From positions 1-14,549 of the forward strand of contig DQIG01000424.1 in the NCBI GenBank assembly GCA_003525885.1: a stretch of 14,549 bases of DNA. The letters run 5' to 3'. The stretch's first letter is position 1; each line of letters starts with the position of its first letter. The stretch is from Stenotrophomonas sp. Its GTDB lineage: Bacteria > Pseudomonadota > Gammaproteobacteria > Xanthomonadales > Xanthomonadaceae. The notes below the pieces were generated by a model. That model had not been told where the DNA came from and did no database searches. It saw only the letters and a list, made by a program, of their open reading frames with translations. Positions 1 through 6,625 of this stretch are shown piece by piece. The position numbers and the translations under genes are program-made.

Positions 1-974
1 TCATCCAGGAACAGCGTGCCGCCGTCTGCAGCTTCAACCAGGCCGACGCGACCGCCACGGCGTGCCCCGGTGAAGGCGCCATCGCTGTAGCCGAACAGCT
101 CCGCTTCCAGCAGCGATTCGCTGATCGCGCCACAGTTCAGTGCCACGAAGCGGCCACGGCGGCCGCTGGCGGCGTGCAGCTGGCGCGCCACCAGTTCCTT
201 GCCAGTGCCGGTTTCGCCGCTGACCAGCACGGTGCTGTCGTGCGGTGCATAGAGCGCGATCTGTGCGCGCACCTGGGCCATCGCATCGCTGTCGCCGAGC
301 AGTTCATACGTGTCGGCACGCGCTGCCGGGCGCCGGCGCGGGGCGGATCGGTTGCCGCCGGAGCGGGCCAGCGTCTGGGTCAGCTCCAGCGCATGTTCGA
401 ACGCCTGCCGCACCGAGTCGGCCGAGTACAGCAGCACGCCGGGCAGGCCGGCCTGTTCGGCGTGGTCGATGGCCATGCCGGTGCCGACGATCACCTCGAT
501 GCCATTGGCGCGCAGGTCAGCGATGCAGTCGCGGGCATCTTCGCGGGTGACGAAACGGCGATGTTCGATATCGAGGCCGAAACTCTGTTGGAAGTTGCTG
601 AACACCGGTACGTCGCTGGCGTGGGTGACCAGGCCGATGCGGCTGGCGATCCGCCGTGCCCGGGCCAGCGCCTCCATCAGGTCGAAGCCGTTGGCCTGGA
701 TCGGCACCAGTGGCAGCTCCAGCCGGCCGCGCAGCCAGGCCGCGTTGGAGCCGCCGGCGATGACCACGTCGCAGTGCTCGCGGCGCAGGCGCTGGCCGAT
801 CACATCCACCGCTTCCTCGAAACCGAGGTTGATCTGCTCGATGCGCGCGCGGCGGTCGAACTCCGGAATGACGTCACCCAGCAGGCCGGTCAGCCGCGAG
901 ACGCTGACGGTCCAGATCACCGGACGACCGGGGTCGGCATCGGTGTGGCGCAGGGGCGAGCGGGGCAGGTACAT
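1..974 (-). CDS. prpR: PrpR, sigma-54-dependent propionate catabolism activator (3' end outside window)
   Basis: This is the first 324 residues of a Fis-family enhancer-binding protein that switches on the divergent prp operon; the known co-inducer of the family is 2-methylcitrate. The opening residues include RPVIWTVSVSRLTGLL, typical of the PrpR N-terminal sensor domain (about residues 17-200). After a basic linker (about 205-220) a sigma-54 AAA+ domain begins, with Walker A GETGTGKE at 253-260, the sigma-54 contact loop GAFTGA at 299-304, and GGTLFLD just before the window edge, which is the start of Walker B. The rest of AAA+ and the DNA-binding helix-turn-helix lie off the left end. The start is bounded: an in-frame TGA sits nine codons upstream and the ATG at 974 is the only in-frame start near it. 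No Shine-Dalgarno is visible; the leader is C-rich. Family identity is very secure. Confidence 0.96.
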   Translation of the reverse strand, partial: MYLPRSPLRHTDADPGRPVIWTVSVSRLTGLLGDVIPEFDRRARIEQINLGFEEAVDVIGQRLRREHCDVVIAGGSNAAWLRGRLELPLVPIQANGFDLMEALARARRIASRIGLVTHASDVPVFSNFQQSFGLDIEHRRFVTREDARDCIADLRANGIEVIVGTGMAIDHAEQAGLPGVLLYSADSVRQAFEHALELTQTLARSGGNRSAPRRRPAARADTYELLGDSDAMAQVRAQIALYAPHDSTVLVSGETGTGKELVARQLHAASGRRGRFVALNCGAISESLLEAELFGYSDGAFTGARRGGRVGLVEAADGGTLFLD

Positions 975-994
975 GGCGGCGGGGGTGGGGCGGG

Positions 995-1034
995 TGTTTC
1001 ATGATACATCCGTTTCAGTGTTTCATATGTTTCA
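995..1034. promoter_or_regulatory. Repeated GTTTCA boxes, probable PrpR enhancer sites
   Basis: GTTTCA occurs four times in 39 bp, at 996-1001, 1012-1017, 1020-1025 and 1029-1034. The first belongs to a near-perfect dyad, TGTTTCATGATACA at 995-1008 (12 of 14 positions symmetric). The cluster ends about 70 bp and starts about 110 bp upstream of the transcription start predicted from the -24/-12 element, the normal distance for enhancer-binding activators. It also lies 21-60 bp upstream of the prpR start, so PrpR could control its own gene. Assigning the boxes to PrpR is inference from position and repetition. Confidence 0.6.
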
Positions 1035-1078
1035 CTGTTGCGTGACGGTCATTGCCGTGAAATCAACGGCTTGCAGCT

Positions 1079-1094
1079 TGGCATGGTGCTTGCG
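1079..1094 (+). promoter_or_regulatory. Sigma-54 (-24/-12) promoter of the prp operon
   Basis: TGGCAT, five bases, then TTGCG matches the sigma-54 consensus TGGCAC-N5-TTGCA/T except at the sixth and last positions. The invariant GG (1080-1081) and GC (1092-1093) are exactly 12 bp apart. Transcription would start near 1104, leaving a leader of roughly 24 nt before the prpB ATG at 1128. The divergent neighbour encodes a sigma-54 activator with an intact GAFTGA loop, which makes a chance match unlikely. Confidence 0.82.
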
Positions 1095-1127
1095 CTCCCT
1101 TTTCTGTTCTTCAACCTGGATTGCCGC

Positions 1128-2021
1128 ATGACCGCTTCCGCCCCTTTCTCCGCCGGTGCCCGCTTCCGTGAGGCACTGGCTGCCGAATCGCCGCTGCAGG
1201 TGATCGGCGCGATCAACGCCAACCATGCCCTGCTCGCCAAGCGTGCCGGCTTCCGCGCCATCTACCTGTCTGGCGGTGGCGTTGCCGCAGGCTCGCTGGG
1301 CCTGCCGGACCTGGGCATCAATACCCTGGAAGACGTGCTGGTGGACGTGCGCCGCATCACCGATGTCTGCGACCTGCCGTTGATGGTCGACATCGATACC
1401 GGCTTCGGCCCGAGCGCGTTCAACATCGCGCGCACCGTGAAGTCGCTGATCAAGGCCGGCGCGGCCGCTTGCCACATCGAGGACCAGGTTGGCGCCAAGC
1501 GCTGCGGTCACCGCCCGGGCAAGGAAATCGTCTCGCAGGGCGAAATGGTCGACCGGGTGAAGGCGGCTGCCGATGCCAAGACCGATCCGGACTTCTTCCT
1601 GATCGCGCGTACCGACGCCATCCAGGTGGACGGCGTGGACAAGGCCATCGAGCGCGCCATTGCCTGCGTCGAGGCCGGTGCCGATGGCATCTTCGCCGAG
1701 GCCGCCTACGATCTGGACACCTACCGCCGCTTCGTCGACGCGGTGAAGGTGCCGGTGCTGGCCAACATCACCGAATTCGGTGCCACCCCGCTGTTCAGCC
1801 GCGATGAACTGGCGTCGGCCGGCGTTGCCATCCAGCTGTTCCCGCTGTCGGCCTTCCGTGCGGCCAACAAGGCCGCCGAGAACGTCTACCAGGCGGTGCG
1901 CCGTGATGGCCACCAGCGCAACGTGGTCGAGACCATGCAGACCCGCGAAGAACTCTACGACCGCATCGGCTACCACGCCTTCGAGCAGCAGCTCGATGCA
2001 CTGTTCGCTGCCAAGAAATAA
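1128..2021 (+). CDS. prpB: 2-methylisocitrate lyase PrpB
   Basis: PrpB cleaves 2-methylisocitrate to pyruvate and succinate, the last step of the 2-methylcitrate cycle, in the cytoplasm. The 297-residue product is normal length for this lyase of the isocitrate lyase/PEP mutase superfamily. It has SGGG at 48-51, the metal-binding DID at 88-90, HIED at 116-119, and the KRCGH signature at 124-128 with the presumed catalytic Cys126. The ATG at 1128 is chosen because in-frame starts farther upstream (TTG 1038, ATG 1083) precede the transcription start predicted from the sigma-54 element; no strong Shine-Dalgarno is seen. It is the first gene of the operon, and prpC follows after 36 bp without a terminator. 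Distinguishing PrpB from isocitrate lyase rests on length and on the prp context. Confidence 0.97.
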   Translation: MTASAPFSAGARFREALAAESPLQVIGAINANHALLAKRAGFRAIYLSGGGVAAGSLGLPDLGINTLEDVLVDVRRITDVCDLPLMVDIDTGFGPSAFNIARTVKSLIKAGAAACHIEDQVGAKRCGHRPGKEIVSQGEMVDRVKAAADAKTDPDFFLIARTDAIQVDGVDKAIERAIACVEAGADGIFAEAAYDLDTYRRFVDAVKVPVLANITEFGATPLFSRDELASAGVAIQLFPLSAFRAANKAAENVYQAVRRDGHQRNVVETMQTREELYDRIGYHAFEQQLDALFAAKK

Positions 2022-2046
2022 GCAGTACCCTGCACCATCAGTTTTC

Positions 2047-2052
2047 GGAGGG
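2047..2052 (+). promoter_or_regulatory. Strong ribosome binding site of prpC
   Basis: GGAGGG lies 5 nt before the prpC ATG. It is the clearest Shine-Dalgarno in the first part of the operon, in contrast to prpR, prpB and acnD, whose starts lack an obvious one, so PrpC may be the most efficiently translated product. Confidence 0.75.
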
Positions 2053-2057
2053 AAAAC

Positions 2058-3215
2058 ATGAACGATACGACCGCAACCCCGACCTTCAAGCCGAAGAAGT
2101 CCGTCGCCCTGTCCGGCACTGCTGCCGGCAACACCGCGCTGTGCAGCGTGGGCCGTAGCGGCAACGACCTGCATTACCGTGGCTACGACATCCTGGATCT
2201 GGCCAACACCAGCGAATTCGAGGAAATCGCGTACCTGCTGGTGCATGGCAAGCTGCCGACCCGCGCCGAGCTGGTTTCGTACAAGGCCAAGCTGAAGTCG
2301 CTGCGTGGCATCCCGGCCGCGGTGAAGGCCGCGCTGGAAGAACTGCCGCCGTCGGCACACCCGATGGACGTGATGCGCACCGGCGTGTCCGTGCTCGGTT
2401 GCGTGGCGCCGGAGAAGGACGACCACAACCATCCGGGTGCGCGCGACATCGCCGACAAGCTGATGGCCTGCCTCGGTTCGATGCTGCTGTACTGGTACCA
2501 CTGGAGCCATAACGGCCGCGCCATCGATGTGGAAACCGATGACGACTCGATCGGTGGCCACTTCCTGCATCTGCTGCACGGTGAGAAGCCGCAGGAATCG
2601 TGGGTGAAGGCGATGCACACCTCGCTGATCCTGTACGCGGAACACGAGTTCAACGCCTCGACCTTCACCTGCCGTGTCATCGCCGGTACCGGCAGTGACA
2701 TGTACAGCGCGATCTGCGGCGGCATCGGTGCGCTGCGCGGTCCGAAGCATGGCGGTGCCAACGAAGTGGCGTTCGAAGTGCAGAAGCGCTACGACAACCC
2801 GGATGAGGCCGAGGAAGACATCAAGGCCCGCGTCGAGCGCAAGGAAGTGGTGATCGGTTTTGGCCACCCGGTCTACACCGTCTCTGATCCGCGCAACAAG
2901 GTGATCAAGGATGTGGCCCGCGAGCTGTCCGAAGAGCAGTCGAGCATGAAGATGTACGACATTGCCGAGCGCCTGGAGTCGGTGATGTGGGACATCAAGA
3001 AGATGTTCCCGAACCTGGACTGGTTCAGCGCCGTCAGCTACCACATGATGGGCGTGCCGACCGCAATGTTCACTCCCCTGTTCGTGATCGCCCGCACCGC
3101 CGGCTGGAGCGCGCACATCGTCGAGCAGCGCATCGACGGCAAGATCATCCGCCCGAGCGCCAACTACATCGGTCCGGAAGACCGCGACTTCGTCGCCATC
3201 GACAAGCGCGTCTGA
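2058..3215 (+). CDS. prpC: 2-methylcitrate synthase PrpC
   Basis: PrpC condenses propionyl-CoA with oxaloacetate to 2-methylcitrate, the entry step of the cycle. The 385-residue protein is a short-type (dimeric) citrate synthase, clearly shorter than the roughly 430-residue housekeeping GltA type. The family's substrate and catalytic residues are present: His196 in YAEHEFNAS, His231 in GPKHGGANE, His270 in the GFGHPVY signature, and Asp321 in DWFSA. RTAGWSAH near 346-353 is the usual C-terminal CoA/dimer segment. The ATG follows GGAGGG at 5 nt. The gene sits between prpB and acnD on the same strand, which supports methylcitrate rather than citrate synthase, although such enzymes often keep some citrate synthase activity. 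A 12-bp hairpin follows the stop. Confidence 0.97.
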   Translation: MNDTTATPTFKPKKSVALSGTAAGNTALCSVGRSGNDLHYRGYDILDLANTSEFEEIAYLLVHGKLPTRAELVSYKAKLKSLRGIPAAVKAALEELPPSAHPMDVMRTGVSVLGCVAPEKDDHNHPGARDIADKLMACLGSMLLYWYHWSHNGRAIDVETDDDSIGGHFLHLLHGEKPQESWVKAMHTSLILYAEHEFNASTFTCRVIAGTGSDMYSAICGGIGALRGPKHGGANEVAFEVQKRYDNPDEAEEDIKARVERKEVVIGFGHPVYTVSDPRNKVIKDVARELSEEQSSMKMYDIAERLESVMWDIKKMFPNLDWFSAVSYHMMGVPTAMFTPLFVIARTAGWSAHIVEQRIDGKIIRPSANYIGPEDRDFVAIDKRV

Positions 3216-3230
3216 TCCACCTGCTGTACC

Positions 3231-3259
3231 CATCCGGCTGGCCGTGTGCCGGCCGGATG
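3231..3259 (+). terminator. Hairpin between prpC and acnD (attenuator or mRNA-processing element)
   Basis: CATCCGGCTGGC at 3231-3242 pairs with GCCGGCCGGATG at 3248-3259, with one T opposite G (a G-U wobble in RNA) and a CGTGT loop. Only CTTTC follows, so it is a weak intrinsic terminator at best. Because acnD lies downstream in the same pathway, partial termination or 3'-end protection of prpBC mRNA is more likely than full termination. Confidence 0.5.
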
Positions 3260-3312
3260 CTTTCGCCGCCGCACCGCCGGCACCCGGCCCGCCCCAAGCA
3301 CTCCGCCAGCCC

Positions 3313-5931
3313 ATGAATACCGATTACCGCAAGAACCTCCCCGGCAGCGCGCTGGATTATTTCGACGCGCGTGCCGCCGTCGATGCGATCCAGCCCGGCG
3401 CCTATGCCACCCTGCCGTACACCTCGCGCGTGCTGGCCGAGAACCTGGTGCGCCGCTGCGATCCGGCCACGCTCGGCGATTCGCTGAAGCAGCTGGTCGA
3501 GCGCCGCCGCGACCTCGATTTTCCGTGGTTCCCGGCCCGCGTTGTGTGCCACGACATCCTCGGCCAGACCGCGCTTGTCGATCTGGCTGGCCTGCGTGAT
3601 GCGATCGCCGACAAGGGCGGCGACCCGGCCAAGGTGAATCCGGTGGTGCCGGTGCAGCTGATCGTCGATCACTCGCTGGCGGTGGAGTGCGGTGGTTTCG
3701 ATCCGCAGGCGTTCGAGAAGAACCGCGCCATCGAGGATCGCCGCAACGAAGACCGTTTCCACTTCATCGACTGGACCAAGCTGGCGTTCGAGAACGTGGA
3801 CGTGATTCCGCCGGGCAACGGCATCATGCACCAGATCAACCTGGAGAAGATGTCGCCGGTGGTCTACGTGCAGGACGGCGTGGCCTTCCCGGATACCTGC
3901 GTGGGCACCGACAGCCATACCCCGCACGTGGATGCGCTGGGCGTGATCGCGATTGGTGTGGGCGGCCTGGAAGCGGAGAACGTGATGCTGGGCCGTGCGT
4001 CGTGGATGCGGCTGCCGGATATCATCGGTGTCGAGTTGACCGGCAAGCCGCAGCCGGGCATCACCGCAACCGACGTGGTACTGGCGTTGACCGAGTTCCT
4101 GCGCAAGGAGCGCGTGGTCGGTGCATATCTTGAGTTCTTCGGCGAGGGTGCCGCGGCACTGACCATCGGCGACCGCGCCACCATCTCCAACATGTGCCCG
4201 GAATACGGCGCGACCGCCGCGATGTTCTACATCGACGAGCAGACCATCGATTACCTGCGCCTGACCGGCCGCGAGGATTCGCAGGTGGCGCTGGTGGAGA
4301 ACTACGCACGCACCACCGGTCTGTGGGCCGATGATCTGGCCACCGCACAGTACGAGCGCGTGCTGCGCTTCGACCTGTCCAGCGTGGTGCGCAACATGGC
4401 TGGCCCGTCCAACCCGCACAAGCGCGTGGCCACCGCTGAGCTGGCCGAGCGCGGCATCGCCGACGAAGCCAAGCTGGAAGCGGGCAAGGCCGAACAGGCG
4501 CAGGGCCTGATGCCTGATGGCGCGGTGATCATCGCCGCCATCACCAGCTGCACCAATACCTCCAACCCGCGCAACGTGATCGCCGCTGCACTGCTGGCGC
4601 GCAACGCCAACGCGCGTGGCCTGCAGCGCAAGCCGTGGGTGAAGTCGTCGCTGGCGCCGGGTTCCAAGGCCGTGCAGTTGTACCTGGAAGAATCCGGCCT
4701 GCTACCGGATCTGGAGCAGCTCGGCTTCGGCATCGTCGCCTTCGCCTGCACCACCTGCAACGGCATGAGTGGCGCGCTGGACCCGACGATCCAGCAGGAA
4801 ATCATCGACCGCGACCTGTATGCCACGGCCGTGCTGTCGGGCAACCGCAACTTCGATGGGCGCATTCACCCGTATGCGAAGCAGGCCTTCCTGGCATCGC
4901 CGCCGCTGGTGATCGCCTATGCCATCGCCGGCACCGTGCGCTTTGACATCGAGAAGGATGTGCTGGGCGTGGACGCCGACGGCAACGAAGTGCGCCTGAA
5001 GGACATCTGGCCGAGCGACGCCGAGATCGACGCAGTGGTGAAGGCGGCGGTGAAGCCGGAGCAGTTCCGCCGCGTCTACAACCCGATGTTCAACGTGCGC
5101 GTGGAGCATGGCGCAGCGGTCAGCCCGCTGTACGACTGGCGGCCGCAGAGCACCTACATCCGCCGCCCGCCGTACTGGGAGGGCGCACTGGCCGGTGAGC
5201 GCACGCTGGCAGGCATGCGTGCGCTGGCGGTGCTGCCGGACAACATCACCACCGACCACCTGTCGCCGTCCAACGCGATCCTGGCGTCCAGTGCCGCCGG
5301 TGAATACCTGGCGAAGATGGGCCTGCCGGAAGAGGACTTCAACTCCTACGCGACCCACCGCGGCGACCACCTGACCGCTCAGCGTGCCACCTTTGCCAAC
5401 CCGAAACTGTTCAACGAGATGGTGCGCAACGACGACGGCAGCGTGAAGCAGGGTTCGCTGGCGCGCGTGGAGCCGGAAGGCAAGGTGATGCGCATGTGGG
5501 AAGCGATCGAAACCTACATGGAACGCAAGCAGCCGCTGATCATCATCGCTGGTGCCGACTACGGCCAGGGCAGCTCGCGTGACTGGGCCGCCAAGGGCGT
5601 GCGCCTGGCTGGCGTGGAGGCGATCGTGGCCGAAGGCTTCGAGCGGATTCACCGTACCAACCTGATCGGCATGGGCGTGCTGCCGCTGGAGTTCAAACCG
5701 GGCACCACCCGCCTGACCCTGGGCATCGATGGAACCGAGACCTTCGACGTGATCGGTGAGCGCACCCCGCGTGCCGACCTGACCCTGGTCATCCACCGCC
5801 GCGACGGCCAGGACGTGATCGTGCCGGTCACCTGCCGCCTGGACAGCGACGAGGAAGTGGCGATCTACGAGGCCGGCGGCGTGTTGCAGCGCTTCGCCCA
5901 GGACTTCCTGGAAGGCGCCAAGGTGGCGTGA
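3313..5931 (+). CDS. acnD: Fe/S-dependent 2-methylcitrate dehydratase AcnD (AcnA-like)
   Basis: AcnD dehydrates 2-methylcitrate in the version of the cycle that also needs PrpF; the product is thought to be an isomer (probably 4-methylaconitate) that PrpF converts to 2-methyl-cis-aconitate. The 872-residue protein is a full-length aconitase A-type enzyme: the large N-terminal [4Fe-4S] part carries the cluster cysteines Cys413 (TSCTNTSNP), Cys479 and Cys482 (FACTTCNGMSG), and the C-terminal swivel domain has ADYGQGSSRDWAAKG near 748-762. The MNTDYRKNLPG start resembles AcnD openings, so ATG 3313 is preferred over an upstream GTG at 3244 that lies inside the intercistronic hairpin. No clear Shine-Dalgarno. 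It is separated by 97 bp from prpC and by about 100 bp from the toxin-antitoxin pair. Position beside prpC and prpF distinguishes it from housekeeping AcnA. Confidence 0.96.
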   Translation: MNTDYRKNLPGSALDYFDARAAVDAIQPGAYATLPYTSRVLAENLVRRCDPATLGDSLKQLVERRRDLDFPWFPARVVCHDILGQTALVDLAGLRDAIADKGGDPAKVNPVVPVQLIVDHSLAVECGGFDPQAFEKNRAIEDRRNEDRFHFIDWTKLAFENVDVIPPGNGIMHQINLEKMSPVVYVQDGVAFPDTCVGTDSHTPHVDALGVIAIGVGGLEAENVMLGRASWMRLPDIIGVELTGKPQPGITATDVVLALTEFLRKERVVGAYLEFFGEGAAALTIGDRATISNMCPEYGATAAMFYIDEQTIDYLRLTGREDSQVALVENYARTTGLWADDLATAQYERVLRFDLSSVVRNMAGPSNPHKRVATAELAERGIADEAKLEAGKAEQAQGLMPDGAVIIAAITSCTNTSNPRNVIAAALLARNANARGLQRKPWVKSSLAPGSKAVQLYLEESGLLPDLEQLGFGIVAFACTTCNGMSGALDPTIQQEIIDRDLYATAVLSGNRNFDGRIHPYAKQAFLASPPLVIAYAIAGTVRFDIEKDVLGVDADGNEVRLKDIWPSDAEIDAVVKAAVKPEQFRRVYNPMFNVRVEHGAAVSPLYDWRPQSTYIRRPPYWEGALAGERTLAGMRALAVLPDNITTDHLSPSNAILASSAAGEYLAKMGLPEEDFNSYATHRGDHLTAQRATFANPKLFNEMVRNDDGSVKQGSLARVEPEGKVMRMWEAIETYMERKQPLIIIAGADYGQGSSRDWAAKGVRLAGVEAIVAEGFERIHRTNLIGMGVLPLEFKPGTTRLTLGIDGTETFDVIGERTPRADLTLVIHRRDGQDVIVPVTCRLDSDEEVAIYEAGGVLQRFAQDFLEGAKVA

Positions 5932-5944
5932 TGGCGGCCTGAAC

Positions 5945-5971
5945 GCCTGCCCCCGACTGCCGGGGGCGGGC
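5945..5971 (+). terminator. GC-rich hairpin after acnD, candidate terminator/attenuator
   Basis: An 11-bp stem pairs 5945-5955 (GCCTGCCCCCG) with 5961-5971 (CGGGGGCGGGC), with one G-U wobble and an ACTGC loop. It begins 14 bp after the acnD stop. Only TT follows, so a classical U-tract is missing. It could terminate part of the transcription coming from the sigma-54 promoter, dividing the operon into prpBC-acnD and a parDE-prpF-prpD segment. Confidence 0.55.
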
Positions 5972-6003
5972 TTGCCCGACACCCGAGCGCGGCGCACGCT
6001 GGC

Positions 6004-6020
6004 TTGGCAAATATTGCCAA
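6004..6020. promoter_or_regulatory. Perfect palindrome TTGGCAA-ATA-TTGCCAA, putative antitoxin operator
   Basis: Seven-base arms around ATA form an exact 17-bp inverted repeat, an AT-richer islet in GC-rich DNA. It ends 1 bp before the GGAGAG ribosome binding site and 11 bp before the ATG of the ribbon-helix-helix antitoxin gene. Such antitoxins normally repress their own operon by binding short palindromes at this place. No convincing -35/-10 pair could be assigned, so the promoter itself is unlocated. Confidence 0.65.
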
Positions 6021-6031
6021 TGGAGAGTCTG

Positions 6032-6289
6032 ATGGCCACGATGAACATCTCGCTGACCGACCCGCTCAAGCAGTTCGTGGACGAGGAAGTGCGCGAAGGT
6101 GGCTACTCCAGCACCTCCGATTACGTGCGCGACCTGATCCGCCAGCGCCAGCGGCGCAAGGCCGAAGATCTGCTCAAGCAGCTGATTGCCGAGGGCTTGG
6201 CATCTGGGCCTGCCGTGCCGGTGACGGCCGACACATTCGAGCGCATGCGTCGCGAACTGACCGAAAGGATGGAGCGTGAAAGCGATTGA
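6032..6289 (+). CDS. parD: ParD-type ribbon-helix-helix antitoxin
   Basis: This 85-residue protein is the antitoxin of a type II toxin-antitoxin module: it should bind and neutralise the toxin encoded next to it and repress the shared promoter. Residues 4-8 (MNISL) would form the DNA-binding strand, followed by two helices (LKQFVDEEVREGG, then SSTSDYVRDLIRQRQRR) typical of the ParD/CC2985 family. The acidic and basic C-terminal tail (about 45-85) is the expected toxin-binding segment. The start ATG 6032 has GGAG 6 nt upstream; an in-frame TTG at 5972 would place coding sequence across the hairpin and palindrome and is rejected. It overlaps the toxin gene by 14 bp. The symbol is by family resemblance, and the cognate target is unknown. 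Confidence 0.9.
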   Translation: MATMNISLTDPLKQFVDEEVREGGYSSTSDYVRDLIRQRQRRKAEDLLKQLIAEGLASGPAVPVTADTFERMRRELTERMERESD

Positions 6290-6602
6290 GTGGAGGCCCA
6301 GGGCCGAGGCGGATGCGGCCGATGCCGCGCTGTGGTTTGCCCGGCAGGGAGGGCTGGCACTGGGCCAGCGCTTTCTCGAAGAACTGGGGGCCACGCTTCA
6401 ACGCATCGCGCTGTTTCCAGCCTCGGGTTCCACACGGCACGCCGACCTCGCGGCACAGCTGCCAGCGCCATTGCGCTTCATGCTGGTCCCAGCCTTTGAA
6501 CGCTATCTCGTCTATTACCTCGATCTGCCGGACCGCGTCGACGTCATGCGTGTGTGGTGGGTTGATCGTGGCCTTGATGCCCTGATGCAAGACATTTCCT
6601 GA
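6276..6602 (+). CDS. parE: RelE/ParE-family toxin
   Basis: A 108-residue basic protein beginning at a GTG inside the antitoxin gene (14-bp overlap), with AAGGA 6 nt upstream; the overlap implies coupled translation. The fold is indicated by an N-terminal MKAIEWRPRAEADAADAALWFA strand-helix, a central FLEELGATLQRIALFP helix, and the C-terminal RYLVYYLDLPDRVDVMRVWWVDRGLDAL strands, the usual YxVxY...I.VxRVxxxxR ending of the RelE/ParE superfamily. ParE members poison DNA gyrase and RelE members cleave ribosome-bound mRNA; sequence alone does not decide which applies, although a ParD partner favours the ParE type. The gene appears intact. It ends 23 bp before prpF, so it is probably co-transcribed with it. 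Confidence 0.88.
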   Translation: MKAIEWRPRAEADAADAALWFARQGGLALGQRFLEELGATLQRIALFPASGSTRHADLAAQLPAPLRFMLVPAFERYLVYYLDLPDRVDVMRVWWVDRGLDALMQDIS

Positions 6603-6625
6603 AATCCAAACGCGTGGATCCGACG

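Noticed and set aside
174..1131. Long plus-strand open frames opposite prpR
   Set aside because: The minus strand encodes a typical PrpR with Walker A and GAFTGA motifs; the plus-strand frames have no known domain and run through the divergent promoter region.
3244..3312. GTG extension adding 23 residues to AcnD
   Set aside because: It starts inside the intercistronic hairpin and adds a Pro/Ala-rich stretch, whereas MNTDYRKNLPG at 3313 is a typical AcnD start.
1032..3314. A 760-codon minus-strand open frame opposite prpB and prpC
   Set aside because: It is antisense to two recognised enzymes, has low-complexity His/Gln/Val-rich composition, and overlaps the sigma-54 promoter region.
5972..6031. 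TTG extension of the antitoxin
   Set aside because: It would begin at the edge of the hairpin and read through the operator-like palindrome; ATG 6032 has a good GGAG site and gives the normal ParD length.
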